Below are positions 1 to 13,000 of a stretch of 64,000 bases of DNA, in pieces. Under the pieces are notes generated by a model. That model made no database searches. It was not told the origin of the DNA and saw only the letters and a list, made by a program, of their open reading frames with translations. Source of the stretch: Certhia americana (Eukaryota; Chordata; Aves; Passeriformes; Certhiidae); assembly GCA_018697195.1 (NCBI GenBank), contig CM031870.1:7017382-7081381 (forward strand), given 5' to 3'. A program made the position numbers and the translations under genes. Positions within the stretch are counted from its first letter, which is position 1. Each line of letters begins with the position of its first letter.

Positions 1-2419
1 GCATTCATGAGTGGATGAGTTGTGTCCACTCAGCACTGCTGCAACTGCCTTGCTCCCTCCTGTCAAATCCTGCTGGGAGCACTGCTGCAGAAGAGAAACA
101 TGGGGCACATGCAGCACCACACAGACTCTTTGTCTACCTATTGTCACAGGCAGTAAACCAAATATTGCTGGAGGGAAAGCTAAAAATCTGTTCAATGACT
201 AAATGTGTATTGTAGCAAATAGGAGGAAAAAAACTACTGAAAAGCAGTGGAGTTTTTAAAAGTTGGCTATACTGTACACTCAGTCTAAAATACAGTAAAA
301 CAGATACTGTACATGTTCTTTACTATTCCAGAGATTAATAAAAGCATTGAATTTACCTTTCTTTAGGCAATCAGCTCTTGCAGAATTGCATGGCATAAGT
401 GGAGGTCTCTAAATTTTGCCTCTACTTTGGCCTTAAACAACTCACCCTTCCCCAATCTCCTCTAAGCACTGATCACATGCAAGCAGTCGCTGGCTACAGG
501 CACTGCAGGGTCCCATGAACTGATGTAAGAGTAGAGAGCAACATCTGACATCAGGAAATCCACACACTCTGGTTACAACACCCACTCCATCCTCCTACCT
601 GCTCTCTGATGGTGAGGAAGTGCTGAAGGTGCTGATGAGTTTGTGGTTGACTGGTAGAAATACTTTTTCCCCTAACTAAAAGCGTATTTTAAGAGCATAT
701 TTTTCAAAGCTAACTAGGTGGAAATTAATGCAACAGGAGCTATGATTTAGTCCAGCTACTCTACCAAGTCCTCCTATAATTTCCTGGATGATTCGGAGTC
801 CTGTCCTACACTGTTTCATGGTAGCTAACACTAAAAACTGCTTAATCAGGAGAGAAGTCATCCCTATTCAGTACTGATCCACTGGTAATGGTTGAGAGGG
901 GCATTATCTTCCCTGTTCTATCAGTACAAGGCAAATGGGGGAGGCCGTTTCCTTCAGGGAACCAGGGCTGTGTTAGAGACACAGGAAGAAGGGAACAATG
1001 CCCAAGATTTGCATTTGCTGAAGGGCTCAGCACATTGCTCCCTTGTGAGCCGGCCAAGACCGACACCACATGAATCCTTGTGATTCATCCTTCCCCCTAC
1101 CTCTCTTTATCCAGCACGGCACAGAGAACTCTGTGTGTTTATTTACACACAAAAAGGTCTTTACTTCATGCTGTGGTATTTGGGTGCTTGGCTCAGGCTC
1201 TCAAGATGGAGCAGGGGTACAGACTGATCGGTTGAACCAGTATTTCCCACTTTTCTGCCAGACTGCTGGGTGACCTTGGGCAGTTTACAGCAACTTTACC
1301 TCTCACCACGTCAGTTTCTGTAAAATTATCCTGCTTAACTTTGAATGGAGCATAGCTGTCAACTGATGCCAGGGCAGGGTATGCTGTTTACCTGTGACTC
1401 AAATAAAACCAGTGCCTAAAACCTGAAAGCAGCAAGATAGAGAAATTGAGGAAGAAAAGAGCAGAAATGTGAAATTGTTCCTCTGTCTCAGTTTTTCTCT
1501 GCCTGCTGCCCTTCCTAACACAGGCAATTACAGTCCAACCCCACCATGCAATTTACGCCATGTCAGCCACGCTGAGAAGTTCAGGTTACCCCCAAGGCAT
1601 CATAAATGACAGGTAAATAAGCCCACAGATATTAGGGAGACTCTCTTTAAAAGTTACAGTTCTGCTGTGGCGAAGAACACACATTTCAGGGCAGATATTT
1701 CCATTTGGAAGGCTCTGGATACAGAAACCTGGAAAGAAGGGCAGGTGTTCGGAAGGACGCATTCCAGGCACTCCCCGCTGCTGATGCCATGCCAACTATG
1801 CCCAAACTGTCGTTAGTGGTTTAAGTGGAAGCATAACACAGGGATGCAGGAGTACATAACCCAGGGATGCACGACATCGTAAGGCTGCTAGTCATGGACG
1901 TGTCAGTCAGATGGACTCTAAGCTGTTGAAAAGGCTCATGAGTTTCTGCTGCTCATGGACATCATGTACAGAAGCTGTCTTTTCCTCCTACAAATAACTC
2001 CTCCTGGAGTTTATAGGAAGCCCTGTCTAAGGGTTATGACTGTCTCAGGTTGAACGGTGGAGACGCTGAAAAGCAAGGCACCAGCTGTCCACTGGGATAG
2101 GAGGCAGTCACGGAGCAGTGCCCAGCACCGCCTTTTCAGGACCTCCCGCGCTCGCAGGGGCTGATGCTGCGTGTGAAGTGTCACTTGCACCCTACACAGG
2201 CTCACAACGTTTTCCCTTCCAAGTGTTTGTTTAGCTGTTGTCTCGGGCTGTGGCGGGTCAGAAGCTGCATCAGGAGAAGTTCTGAAAGCATCCAGCCCCT
2301 TTCAAAATCCCCCGTTTGTAAGAGGGCTGAAAACCTCCTCACCTTCGCAGTCCCACACCTGGCCATAGGATGTTCTGTCCGGGAGGAGGTTCCCAGCCTT
2401 GCTCTCGCACTCATTTACG
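1..2419. other. Intergenic DNA upstream of GPRC5B; no feature recognised
   Basis: The sequence is mixed AT-rich, with only short ORFs lacking codon-like character or family motifs. I see no recognisable exon, RNA gene or repeat. Distal regulatory sequence may be present but cannot be read directly. Confidence 0.6.
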
Positions 2420-2589
2420 GAGACAGGAGCAGGCAGGAATGCCCATCCGTGTGCCCGCTCCCGCTGTGTCCTGCCCTCATGTCACCCGGGCACACAGTGC
2501 TGCGGCCGTGCCCGTGTCCCCCTGGGCAAGTCCGCGCTTACAGCGCCCGTACGTGCCCGGCTGCACACGCAGCGCGCTGTGGTGGCCAA

Positions 2590-2690
2590 GTGGGAGCGTG
2601 TGAGTGTGAGCATGGGGTAGTGCGTGTTTGAGGGTGAGTGTGAGTGAGTGTGCGAGCAGCGCATGTTGTGTGTGTAAGTGTGCGCCCACG
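2590..2690 (+). repeat. GTG/TGAG-rich low-complexity stretch
   Basis: This is an imperfect alternation of GTGT, GTGAG and TGCG words at the left shoulder of the GPRC5B CpG island. Alternating purine-pyrimidine parts of it could adopt Z-DNA. No gene content. Confidence 0.6.
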
Positions 2691-2859
2691 CCCTCACCGT
2701 GTCCCCTTTCCCTGGCAGCCGGGCAGCTCCGGCGCTGTGGCGTGTCCTGTCCGTGTCCCCGGGGTCCCTCTGCCCCGCAGAGCCGACTCGAGCCGGACAG
2801 TGCCGAGCCGTGCCGTGCCCGAGCGGAGCGGGGCGGGGCGGTGGGAGGGGGCTGGCCGC

Positions 2860-3101
2860 GGGGCCGTAGCGCGGCGGAGCGGCGGGCGCAGAGCGCGGCG
2901 GACACCGCTCCGTTCCGCTCGGCTCGGCTCGGCTCGGCTCGGCTCGCACCGGGGCCGAGCGCTCCATGAGCCGCCGCGGGGGCGGTCGGCGCTGCTCTCG
3001 CTCGCCGCCGCGGAGCCGCCGCGCCGCCGGAGCCGGGATGTGACTTGCGGAGGGCTGGCGGACAGAGCTGCCCCGCCGCCCTCAGCCGCAGCAGACAGCG
3101 G
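2860..3101 (+). other. GPRC5B: GPRC5B exon 1, noncoding 5' UTR (start of transcription approximate)
   Basis: The first exon is inferred from the CpG island and a strong donor, GCGG|GTGAGC, whose GT is at 3102-3103. The acceptor of exon 2 lies 6 kb away, directly before the start codon, so some upstream noncoding exon is required and this is the only good promoter-like site. The left end is a guess. An additional small 5' UTR exon in the 6-kb intron cannot be excluded. Confidence 0.55.
2918..2946. repeat. (CTCGG)n pentanucleotide repeat in GPRC5B exon 1/promoter
   Basis: Nearly six perfect CTCGG units lie in tandem inside the CpG island, within or just upstream of the inferred 5' UTR. The tract is likely length-polymorphic. 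Confidence 0.85.
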
Positions 3102-3290
3102 GTGAGCCGGCGGTGGAGCTGCGGGTGGGGGCGAGACAGAGGCCCCGGACCGGCTCCGGGAGTACGCTCGGGGTAGGGCTGCGGGCAAGGGGGGACGTAG
3201 CGGAGCCGCTCACCCGGCTCTGCGCCCTGCGCTGCCCGCAGAATTAGCCCGGTTGCCGCCAGCAGAGAAGAGGCTGGATATAGGAATCCT

Positions 3291-3352
3291 GGGCGGGGGG
3301 GGGGGGGGGGAGGGGGGATATGGGGCGGGGCGGGGGGGAGGGGGGGGCTCGG
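3291..3352 (+). repeat. G-rich tract in GPRC5B intron 1 (possible G-quadruplex)
   Basis: Runs of guanine (one of about 18, others of 4-8) are broken only by A, C or T singles and a short GATAT. The tract lies about 190 bp downstream of the exon 1 donor. On the sense strand it has far more than the four G-runs needed for an intramolecular quadruplex. Run lengths may be inaccurate in an assembly. Confidence 0.8.
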
Positions 3353-3463
3353 AGAAGGGGGCTATGCTGCGGGGAGCGAGGCGGAAGGCTGGCGAGGAGG
3401 GCAGTGGAGTTCGGAGAGGATGGGGAAGAAGAGCGGGGACAGGCGGGGGAGGAAGAGACGGTG

Positions 3464-3497
3464 AAAAGAAACCGACGGTGAAAAGAAACCGACGGCA
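3464..3497. repeat. 17-bp unit repeated twice in tandem
   Basis: The unit GACGGTGAAAAGAAACC occurs twice back to back, with a truncated third start (GACGG). It is a small local slippage duplication inside the CpG-rich start of GPRC5B intron 1. Confidence 0.8.
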
Positions 3498-6400
3498 GAA
3501 ATGAGTGAAGGCTGAAGCGGGATAGGTATCGCCCAGGAGGAGGAGGTTGCAGGCGGATTAAGGCGAGCCCGGAGCGGAGGGGGCCGCGCACCGGCCGCGC
3601 GGAGGGACCGCTCGGTCTCGCACCGCGTTCTTGGCAGGGTAGTTGCAGCCAAGCCCCGCACCTCATCGCATTCCCCAGCGGGAGCTCAAGGGCAGTGGCA
3701 GGGAACAGGCCGAGGGGAAAGAGCCTTTTGTTGGTCCCCGGCCGCCCCGGTCCCGGGCTGGCGGGAGCTCCGGCTGGGTGTGGAGGCCCAGCGGTTTTCT
3801 CTCTAGTTAATAAAAGCCCTGTCTCTGTGTTGCCTCTCCGCAAAGCCACGCAGAGAGAGGATTTAGCACTATGTGAACCCTTTGTTTACACCTGCCCTTA
3901 ATGTTTATCCCAAGGCTAACAGGATTTCCTGCGTGCTGAACCCAAACACCCAGCTTGGTGATCAGCGCTAGTACCGAGTAGCTGTTTCACGGGGATACCC
4001 TTGCCGTTTACCAGTGGGGAGTATCAGGGTTGAGGTGTTGTCTCGCTACAGCAGGAGAAATCAGGTGACAGAACCCATCTGCTAGAAGGCTATGATATGA
4101 AGAGGAACAGTCTGAGAATTAGCAAAGAAAATAAAAACGTTGGTTGTTGTTACTGATTGCTATCGGTTGTGAATTCAACACCAGGCACTATGGTCAGAAG
4201 TATCTAGGCACACGTGATACACAGATTCTGACCAAAGGGAATTGAGCTCCTAGAAAATTAGATAATTTCATTCAGCATCACAAAGTGTTTCTAAATGAAA
4301 GCAATACTTTTTCTGTCCTTTTTGGAGGGGGATCATACCTGCTGTAACAGAGCATGATGTGTGTCTAATGCAGGGGCTGTCAAAATCCCTGCTGTATTTT
4401 TGCCTACGAAGCACAATTGCTCTATTAATTATTATTCTGGAAATACACACATCTCTTGAGTAGTCTGATCTCAACTTGGCTGTTGCTGCTCTGTTATCAG
4501 TCCTGGAGCTCATTCTTCAGTTCTGATCAAAAGCAGCTGGCAGAGATCCTGTGTTGTGATTAATTCCTCCCTCACTTGCACCTCTCCACAACACTTTGGA
4601 GTGGGGGTGGTTTTCTTTTGGAAATTGTACAGTGAACCAGTCTTCTGCCTGTGTGTGGCAGAGCAGGTTACTATTTGTGCTACTACTGCTTATATTTACT
4701 GGATTGTTTTTCTTCTCTGCCACTGAGTGCATCTCCCAGTGTCAGTTGACTAACATTTGAACTCCAGGTACAGGAGCAGATAATGCATCTAACCATGAAT
4801 AGCCTAACCTTAAGTCTTTGCATGATTACGGATTTATTCTGTATATATATTCTGTACCAGCATACAGCTGTGTCTTTTTGATCCCTTTGGAAGCTTTGGT
4901 CAGAAGCCTTTAGCTACAGAAAGCTTCATTGATTTTTAACCATGACAACTTTTTGATGACAACTGTGAGATTTTCTGTTTCTGCTTAGTTGCTTGTAATT
5001 GGAGTTTGTACCCGCTGGGGCAGCTTTGTGTCTGCAATTTCTGTAGTGACTCTCTGCCAGATAATGTAATGAAGGGGACCTCATTCTGTAGAAAACAGTG
5101 GAGTTATTACAGCTGTCATTGAGAGCAGATTTTGAGCCAAAAATTGAGTACTGGATTTGAAGCTGTTCTGCTAATTGTTTGCTGCTTTTGCCTAAAATGT
5201 GTAAGGCTTATTGATTAGAATATTGATTGTAAATGTTCCTGATTGCTCTGGTTTCAGCTATGTTGCCTTAATGGCCTTACCAAAATAAATTTTTGGAGAG
5301 GAATCTGGGGGAGAAAAAAAAAAATCTCAAGTTTCTTTGCTGTGAGCAGTTCGTTGAGTATGCGGGGATGTATTGGTGCCACTGAGGGTATCTGTGCTGG
5401 AATGTTTCTGTGGTGTCCCTGTGTTACTGTAGTTCTCTGGCAGAAGAAGTGAAGTGCCTGCTGAAAAGAGCGCTATTGTTACTTCTGTGAGGTTACATAA
5501 CTTTAGTAAGAGCTAATCTAGACATACAGAGGTAAAAATATTCCTCCTCTGTAGTTACTGATTTAAGTAACAACCAGCAATAATGTGCAGTAAAATTTTA
5601 CTATAAAATCTCAAGAGGCGCAGAACTCTGCCATTCTACCCACAGCACAGGCTTCAGGAAGATGCTGTTTTAATAAAATCCCCATAGTGATGGATTTTTT
5701 GTTTTTTTCAAAAACAACTTTTCTGGGAACTTCACAGGTTTCCCTTCAAAATGATTGACTCTGTGGTTTTAGCTAAAGTTGTGGTATTCGCTTGCCAAAC
5801 TTGTGTGTTATGATGCAGTGTTTTCCCTTGTTTTTACAACTCTGTGTTCAATGCTGAGTATCAGCACTAGAAAAGAGGATTTTTTTGGCTGGTAATGTCT
5901 CAGGGGGTAGATTATTAATATTGCCTATTTTTACCCAGTCAGGCAGAAACTGACAGTAAACAGGTTAGGAACAAACTGCTTTGTTGATAGCAGTTAGGAG
6001 GAAAAGATTCTTCCTTTGGAGACTTCAAGCCTTGCCTGCCAGCTTTAGTCTGGGTAGGATCTAGTGTTTGGTGGGACTCACTGGCATTGGGTAGGAAATT
6101 ATTTCACTCCAGGAATAACTGTCAGCAGTCCTAGAGGCTCCTTGGGCAGTACTGTGGCTGTCTAGGACCTTTCTAAGAGGACCACTGATTATGTCCCATC
6201 AGCTTTCCCACAAGTAGGAAGTAACTTGGGAAAGTTCCTCTTGAGTTGAACACCTCTATATTTCAGAATACATATTTTGAATTCTGAATATATTTTGTCA
6301 CAGCTTAATTTCCCCTTTCCAAAATGAACCACTTCATGGAGGCGGAAATACTCAAATTCATTAACCCTCCCTTCCCCCTCCCAAACACTTCCAAATAGGA

Positions 6401-9055
6401 AGAGGAAACAAATGACAATATGACTGCTTACCCATGCAGCACAATCTCCATGGAAACAGACTGTCCTAGAATAGCTCAATCACATGAGGGTTACATGACA
6501 AGAATAAAGTAACCAGAAAACTGGAAAATATCTTAGAACTGGGGATACTCACACTTGATTCATTACCCCCCCCCCCAAGTCTTTGGAGATTAGCTAATAA
6601 ACAAAGCTAGTATTGAAGGCAATTTAGTCCATGCTTATCATAATTTGTAAGTGATGGGATAATGGAAAATTAACATGACCCTCACTTCAGGGCTGTTTGT
6701 TGTTTCAAGTTTGGGTGACATTTAGAATGAATTTTGAATCATTTTCTGCATGACCTCCTACTTCTTGAAATGGTACCACTGGTTTGGAGCACTGCCTTAG
6801 TAGATCCCAGTGGATTTTCCTATTTGTGTCAGCAGGCACTGACCATTTCACACTTCTTAGGACATTTCAAACACTCTAAAGAGGAAAATCACTAGTTGCA
6901 GTAGGAATTGACTGCGCATAAAAGGAATTGGCGAACTATCTTCGGAATGTTTTCTTCTAGTTAATTATGTACTCAAAGGGCAAGGAGATTTATTGAGCGT
7001 ATATTCAATACAAAAATGAATATATTTCACTGATGATTAGTTTTCTGTCTGTAAAATCAGTATTGCCACAGAGTCATTGAAGAACCTGTTACACAAATCA
7101 GATAAGAACAAGTGTATATTCTACTAATCCATCATAAAGTAAATTACAGATAGGTAGAAAAAACCAAATCGTTTGTCCTTTACCAGGTCATTGCATCGTT
7201 AGAATGATGCAGCCATTCCAGTAGTGCAAAGATTAATTTCTGTGGGCTGGCAGAGGTTGCCCATTACCCATTTCCTGTTTGTCCAAGCCCAGACCACATT
7301 ATTTGTCACAGCTTCTACTTCTGAGATGAAGGTTTGTAATAGGATGTTTTGTATCCTGTGTGAGTGAGGACCACAGAGCCGTTGCACATTTATATTGGCA
7401 TATCTGCTGTCTTGGTGCCTCTAATAGGAAACATCATAAGCTTCATCACCTGTCTCCTGATAGAGGCTGAAAATGGCCATTGGTCATTACACTGTGAAAC
7501 ACTGGTTTGAGGATTCAGATCTCAGGATTTAACTTTGGTCATTACAGGGCTGTAAAGCACATGGTTGTAATGCACGAAAAAATCCATAGTTCTCAGCTCT
7601 AAGAGACACAGTAGAGTTTCAGACAGCCCACATAAATAGTTTTTGTGTTGGTTATGACTGACTGTGCTCAACGCAGCATTGCACCACAACTTTCAATCAT
7701 TTTCAGCTCTCATTAAAGTTTTCAAAGTTTTCATTGAAAGTAGTTCAAATCTACAAAAACTCTTTGGACAGGTAGCCATTTAGGGCTGTTGTATGGCTTA
7801 CAAAAGAGCTCCTGATAATTTCTTCTTTTCACTTTGCATCTTAAACATGTCCTGTCAGTTGTGTGACTCACATTGGCTAACGTTACTGCCTGCTTATGTG
7901 GTGCTTTTCTTCCTCATGGTCATACAGTACAAGTGGGAGTCTGAAATTATCCTCACATCAATGAGGAAAATGCTGCTGGAACCTGCAGTACTAATTGCTA
8001 GTGAAGGTTAACAGAGTCAGGTTTCATATCTGCCCCACAGTGTTTACTCCAGACTGCCCTTACAGGGCAGCTGTGGCTGAGGCAGACTGGGAGTTAAAGG
8101 TTACGTTTTTTAACAATCTCCTTTGCTCTGCTTTGCTTAGTAAAAGCAAATGCCATAATGTGTATTTTTAAAGTGCCTAACCCATGTTCTTCCTAAAACT
8201 AAGTTGGGATTTGTCTAGGCTTTTGGTCCTGATGGTCACGTGGGATGTGTTGTGCTCCTGGAGAGTTTACCATTGTCTGCTCGCTGGATCCAAAAAAGTG
8301 ATGCTCTGGTTTTTGTTATTTGTTTCCTTTGAATGGCTTTGGACTGGCTAAGAAGCACAATGAGGCATTAATTTTTGATTAGTTGATTGATGACACTGCA
8401 TGTGTGCACCATTGTCACAGAATATGGGATTTTTCTAGACTAGCATTCCAATTTTCAAATGCAATCTAGTATCTGGGCTTTGGAAGAGGATGAAAGAAGT
8501 GAATATGATAACTGCCTATTGACTGAGCACGAAAACAAGATTTTTCTAAGAATGTACAATGTTTGTTTTCCTTGGATTGCTTTTCCTTTAAAAAGTAATA
8601 ATTTAAAAATTGAGTCTGTTCCAGTAAAAGGAGCAAGGCTGTGCAACAGTGTGCACAATTGTGATATAGCTTACACCTGCACCAGTGCAACTTAAACACA
8701 CTTTAAACACCTTGATTTGAATGGGGTATTACATTTAAACAGGTAATAAGTGTCTATTGCAGATAATGTAGTTTTTGCAACAGGATACATAATTTTTTCT
8801 GGCTGTGTTTTAGGCCATTTGCAAGGTCAGAGTTTGGAAATGTTGGTTTCAATCTGTGCAAACAGAGCAATGAGTCATTTTGCATTCTGAGTACAACAGG
8901 CAAAAGCAGCTTTTGGAGGGCAGTGAAGGGGCTGGGGGGAGGCTGTGCCAGCTGCAGGTCCAGTGCAAAAACTGTAAACATGGGCTACTGAAACAAGCTG
9001 GGCTGTGAAATCCTCCAAATTCAGCTCTAGCTAAACAAATATTTTGTTGTCTCAG

Positions 9056-10069
9056 ACAGAAAAATGAAAACCTACCCAGCCATTGGTTTCTTCCTCCTCT
9101 TTGTGATCAGCTATGGCTCTTCAGAAAACTCCAGTACTCCTCGAGGGTGTGGACTGGATCTCCTCCCTCAGTACGTTTACCTGTGTGACCTGGATGCCGT
9201 TTGGGGGATCGTTTTGGAGGCGGTCGCGGGGGCAGGTGTGCTGACCACAGTACTGCTGATGCTGATTTTGCTGGTGAGGCTGCCCTTCATCAAGGACAAA
9301 GAGAAGAAGAGCCCCCTGGGAATGCACTTCCTCTTTCTCTTTGGGACTCTGGGACTATTTGGGCTGACGTTTGCTTTCATCATCCAAGAAGATGAAATGG
9401 TGTGCTCTACTCGAAGGTTTCTGTGGGGAGTTATCTTTGCTTTGTGCTTCTCGTGCTTGCTAGCCCAAGCCTGGAGACTTCGCAGACTCGTTCGCCACGG
9501 GAAGAGCCCATCTGGCTGGCATCTGGCTGGGGTGGCCATCTGCCTGATGCTGGTGCAGGTCATCATTGCAACAGAGTGGCTGATCCTGACCATTGTCAGA
9601 GATAACAAGCTGGCCTGCAGCTACGAACCCATGGATTTTGTGATGGCCTCCATTTATGTTATGTTCCTGATGTTATTTACCATGGGATTTTCGTTTTTCA
9701 CTCTCTGTGGGAAGTTTAAGAAATGGAAGAAAAACGGAGTATGCCTCATTATAACCCTTTTTTTTTCCATTCTGATTTGGGTAGCCTGGATGACTATGTA
9801 CCTCTTCGGTAATGCTGAGCTCCAGAGAAGAGACAAATGGAGTGATCCCACTCTGGCTATTGCACTGGTGTCCAGTGGTTGGGTGTTTGTTATTTTTCAC
9901 GCCATCCCAGAGGTCCACTGTACCATCCTTCCATCACAGCAGGAAAACACACCCAATTATTTTGATACTTCACAGCCAAGGATGCGTGAAACCGCTTTTG
10001 AGGAAGATATACAGCTTCCACGGAGCTACATGGAAAATAAAGCCTTTTCAATGGATGAACATAATGCAG
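9056..10069 (+). CDS. GPRC5B: GPRC5B exon 2 (8 nt 5' UTR + codons 1-335 and the first base of 336)
   Basis: The acceptor CTCAG ends at 9055, the ATG is at 9064, and the donor GCAG|GTAAAA follows 10069. The exon ends in phase 1: its last G plus CA from exon 3 makes the Ala codon continuing DEHNA-A. It carries the signal peptide, all seven transmembrane helices and the first half of the tail. Reading through the donor adds only GKNLL before a stop, which is intron sequence. Confidence 0.96.
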
Positions 10070-13000
10070 GTAAAAATTTGCTATAAAGAATTGTATTTTT
10101 TGTAGTGTCAAGACAACTCTGTATGAGACGTTTTTCAGATGTTGAAAATGAAGGTCATTAAAAATACAATAATTTTCACACTACACCTTGTTCTCTTTTT
10201 ACAATTTTCACTAAGATCTCATCTAATGAAGGAGAACAGTGGAAAAAAATGCAGACAATACATCGGTTAAAATTATTCTTCTGCATGTTGATTTTTCTTT
10301 GAAAAACTGAGAAATTTCAAATGCAAAGCCAACACCAAAAGAATTTTAAAATTCACTGTGGAAAAAATAACGTTTATTTTAAATATTTTAAATGACATTT
10401 TTTGTAACTAGCAGTTATCAACATTTAATGCAAAATATTTTTCCAAAACCTCAGAAAAACATAAAGTGGTCTATGTTACAAATTGCTCAGCCAGTTGAGC
10501 AACAAAATAATTATTATTAATTATATTTCCATTAAAATGGATTTAATGCCACTTTGTGTCTCTGGGGGGGAAAAATGCCAAGTGGCTTATGGACAGTTCA
10601 AAGACAGCCTTTGTTCTGGAGGTTTGAATGTCTGAGGTTTCATAGAGGTTTTGAGGTAAATTGCCTTCCTTGCTGTAGAACGATGTGTGATGACACATCA
10701 TTAGAATTTGCAGTGGAAATGTTTTTGAGTGATTGCTGAAAGGATCAGCCACAACTGGGTGCTTCAGAGACCCAAACCCTTGCTGAATTGTTTAACTCTT
10801 GTCAGAAATCCCAGGGATGCCTTTGTGACCAGCAGTGGGGGAAGCTGGAGCTCTCTGGTGTTCTTAGGGGAGTTACGGTCTGGTGCTGCCCCACGCCTGG
10901 ATAGAGGATTTTGTCACAAGTCACACTGATTTTTATTTTCACTCTAATTGAGAAGAATACTGGCCTGGTATCACAGGCAGTAGCTGCCACATTGCTCTGG
11001 AATCCCCTGAAAGAAGGCTTAGGGCATGTGATCCAGGCACTTCACCTTCCTATTCATGTTTGTGTCTTTGATTTCTTTTGGGTTTGATGTTTCCATGGGT
11101 AGTGACCAGACGCAGAGGAAAACAGAACTTTGTTTGGAACAATGTTAGGTCAAAAAGGCATTTTTTCTTCTAAGTTTTTTAGAAAGGTCTCCTCCTAGTA
11201 TGGAATTTTTTTTCTGTGAGTAGATACCAAGGGGGCAGTGGTAAAACAAACAAACAAACAAAAAAAAAAAATCACATGAATAAAAGAATGGTTGTTATTC
11301 CTAATGTTCCAAAGCAAGAGGCAGTTGCACTATGGACTGTTAAAAGCACTATTTCTTTTTTCTGTGGTGGCTTTTTTTTTATAAATCCCCCATTAAATAT
11401 AATCATTATACTGTCTATTAGAGTGCAATTTATGTTTTGTTTTAATCTATCTGACACCCTTATTAATGTACACTGTAATAAATGCCTGTCATTCCTATTC
11501 CCATGGCATACAGGAATTTTTAGTACATCAAAGCAGATTAAATATTCCTTTGCAGCAGTTCTTTAAGGACTAGCTTGGGACAGCAGAGTTTGGAAACAAA
11601 ACTTAGTAGCATGGTAGAGACTTACAGTAAATAGAGGCAATAATAACCAAGGCACTAAGTCAGATCCCCGTGCTGATGGTTGTCAGTGGCAAAGCACCTG
11701 GAGTCTGTGAGCAATTGGCACTGCAGGTATGTAGAGAAAGTTCTCTTCTTTCATCCATTTAATCAGACTCAACTTGAGAATTCGTCAAGAGTTTAGAAAT
11801 TATCGGAAGGGTACTTTCTTCAATTGCTTCATACTTAAGAATGATGTTTAAGAATAGAAGATCTACTACTTGTAAAGTTTGGAAGACATGATAAGCAGAA
11901 AACAGTTCCCTGACTTTAATACTTGTTTCAGTAAGTAGTTTGCTTTAAATAGAAAATATACCTGGACAAACATATTTTTCATTAATTCTTGTCATTTCCA
12001 CTAATACTTCTATAAAAAAATTCATAACTTTGCTCTTTAAGATTTTAAGCAGCATTTTAAGAATCTGAACAGTGTTCAGGTTCAAACAAGCATATGTCCT
12101 CCCTGATTCCTTCTTTCTTAGCAAAAGTGTAGCTTCAAGTTATGCATTGCAACAAGAGCTGCTTTATTCCAGGAACAACATTAAGCATTATTAAAGCAAA
12201 CCTATTTTAAAGACAGTAATTTAAACATCATTTAAACAGCATACTCTGAGATTTTATTTTTATATGATAGGTTGAAATATCACTTTAGAAGAGTTATTTT
12301 CAAAGGTATGCCTTCTAAAATTATATTAAAGTATTTATTAAATAAAATTATATTAAAATTATATTAAAGTATTTAGAAAGCTCAGACAAAGGGCAGTTGA
12401 CTGAGTTCTCAGTGCTGTCTGGAAGTGCAGAGCACACTACTAGGGCAACCTCTCTAGGCAGAGAGAATTTGCCTTAAGAGGAATCTGGATGTGAAATGTA
12501 GAATGCTACAGCTGTCAGGAAACCCAAGCCCAAGTAGCTCTGGTATCATTAAATTTCATTTAATAACTTCCAGTACTACCAGTCACCATCACAGCCAATG
12601 CCTAAAAGCAAAGCGAACAAAATTTAAAATGTGCTAAAAAGAGGCTTTGACACGTTTGCTCAAATATCCTCAGTACTGCTTGTTTTTTACCTATACATAC
12701 TATATAAAAATGAATTTATTTAATAGGAATGTAAAAAGTACCAGGAAAAATGGTAAAAATGGTGTGAGAAAAAAATCCAAAATGAGTATTTTGTCTACAA
12801 GCTTTGTCACAGATTCTCACATTCAAAAAAGTCTAGCTGTTTGCAATAATGGGGAAAGAAAAATTAGTGATATGAAATTGGATTTCCTGAGTCTTTAACA
12901 TAGCTTTGAAATGACAGCATATATTTTGTGTAAATATTCTGTATAAATATTTATTGATGGTGTGCATGATAAAGACTTTTTGTGTCTGTGTGTACTAGCA

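Larger units (their letters stand above)
2420..3800. promoter_or_regulatory. GPRC5B: CpG island / GPRC5B promoter region
   Basis: Base composition shifts abruptly from AT-rich to very GC- and CpG-rich here and returns to AT-rich by about 3.85 kb. It contains an overlapping Sp1-type GC box (GGGGCGGGGC at 2830-2839), no obvious TATA box, and the inferred first-exon donor at 3102. Dispersed transcription starts, typical of TATA-less CpG promoters, are expected. All long ORFs here on either strand are composition artefacts. Confidence 0.8.
3102..9055 (+). other. GPRC5B: GPRC5B intron 1
   Basis: This 6-kb intron runs from the GTGAGC donor at 3102 to the acceptor TTGTTGTCTCAG at 9044-9055. The first ~700 bp belong to the CpG island; the rest is AT-rich. 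No coding exon or interspersed repeat was recognised, and ORFs here are short and random-looking. Confidence 0.6.

Noticed and set aside
2477..3849. Several 100-200-codon ORFs on both strands in the first CpG island
   Set aside because: They overlap in all frames, are Ala/Arg/Pro/Ser-rich and lack family motifs; this is expected where GC-rich DNA is poor in stop codons.
10070..10086. Extension of the GPRC5B frame to a stop at 10086
   Set aside because: A clear GTAAAA donor at 10070 and perfect phase to exons 3 and 4 show this is intron; the GKNLL ending does not belong to the family.
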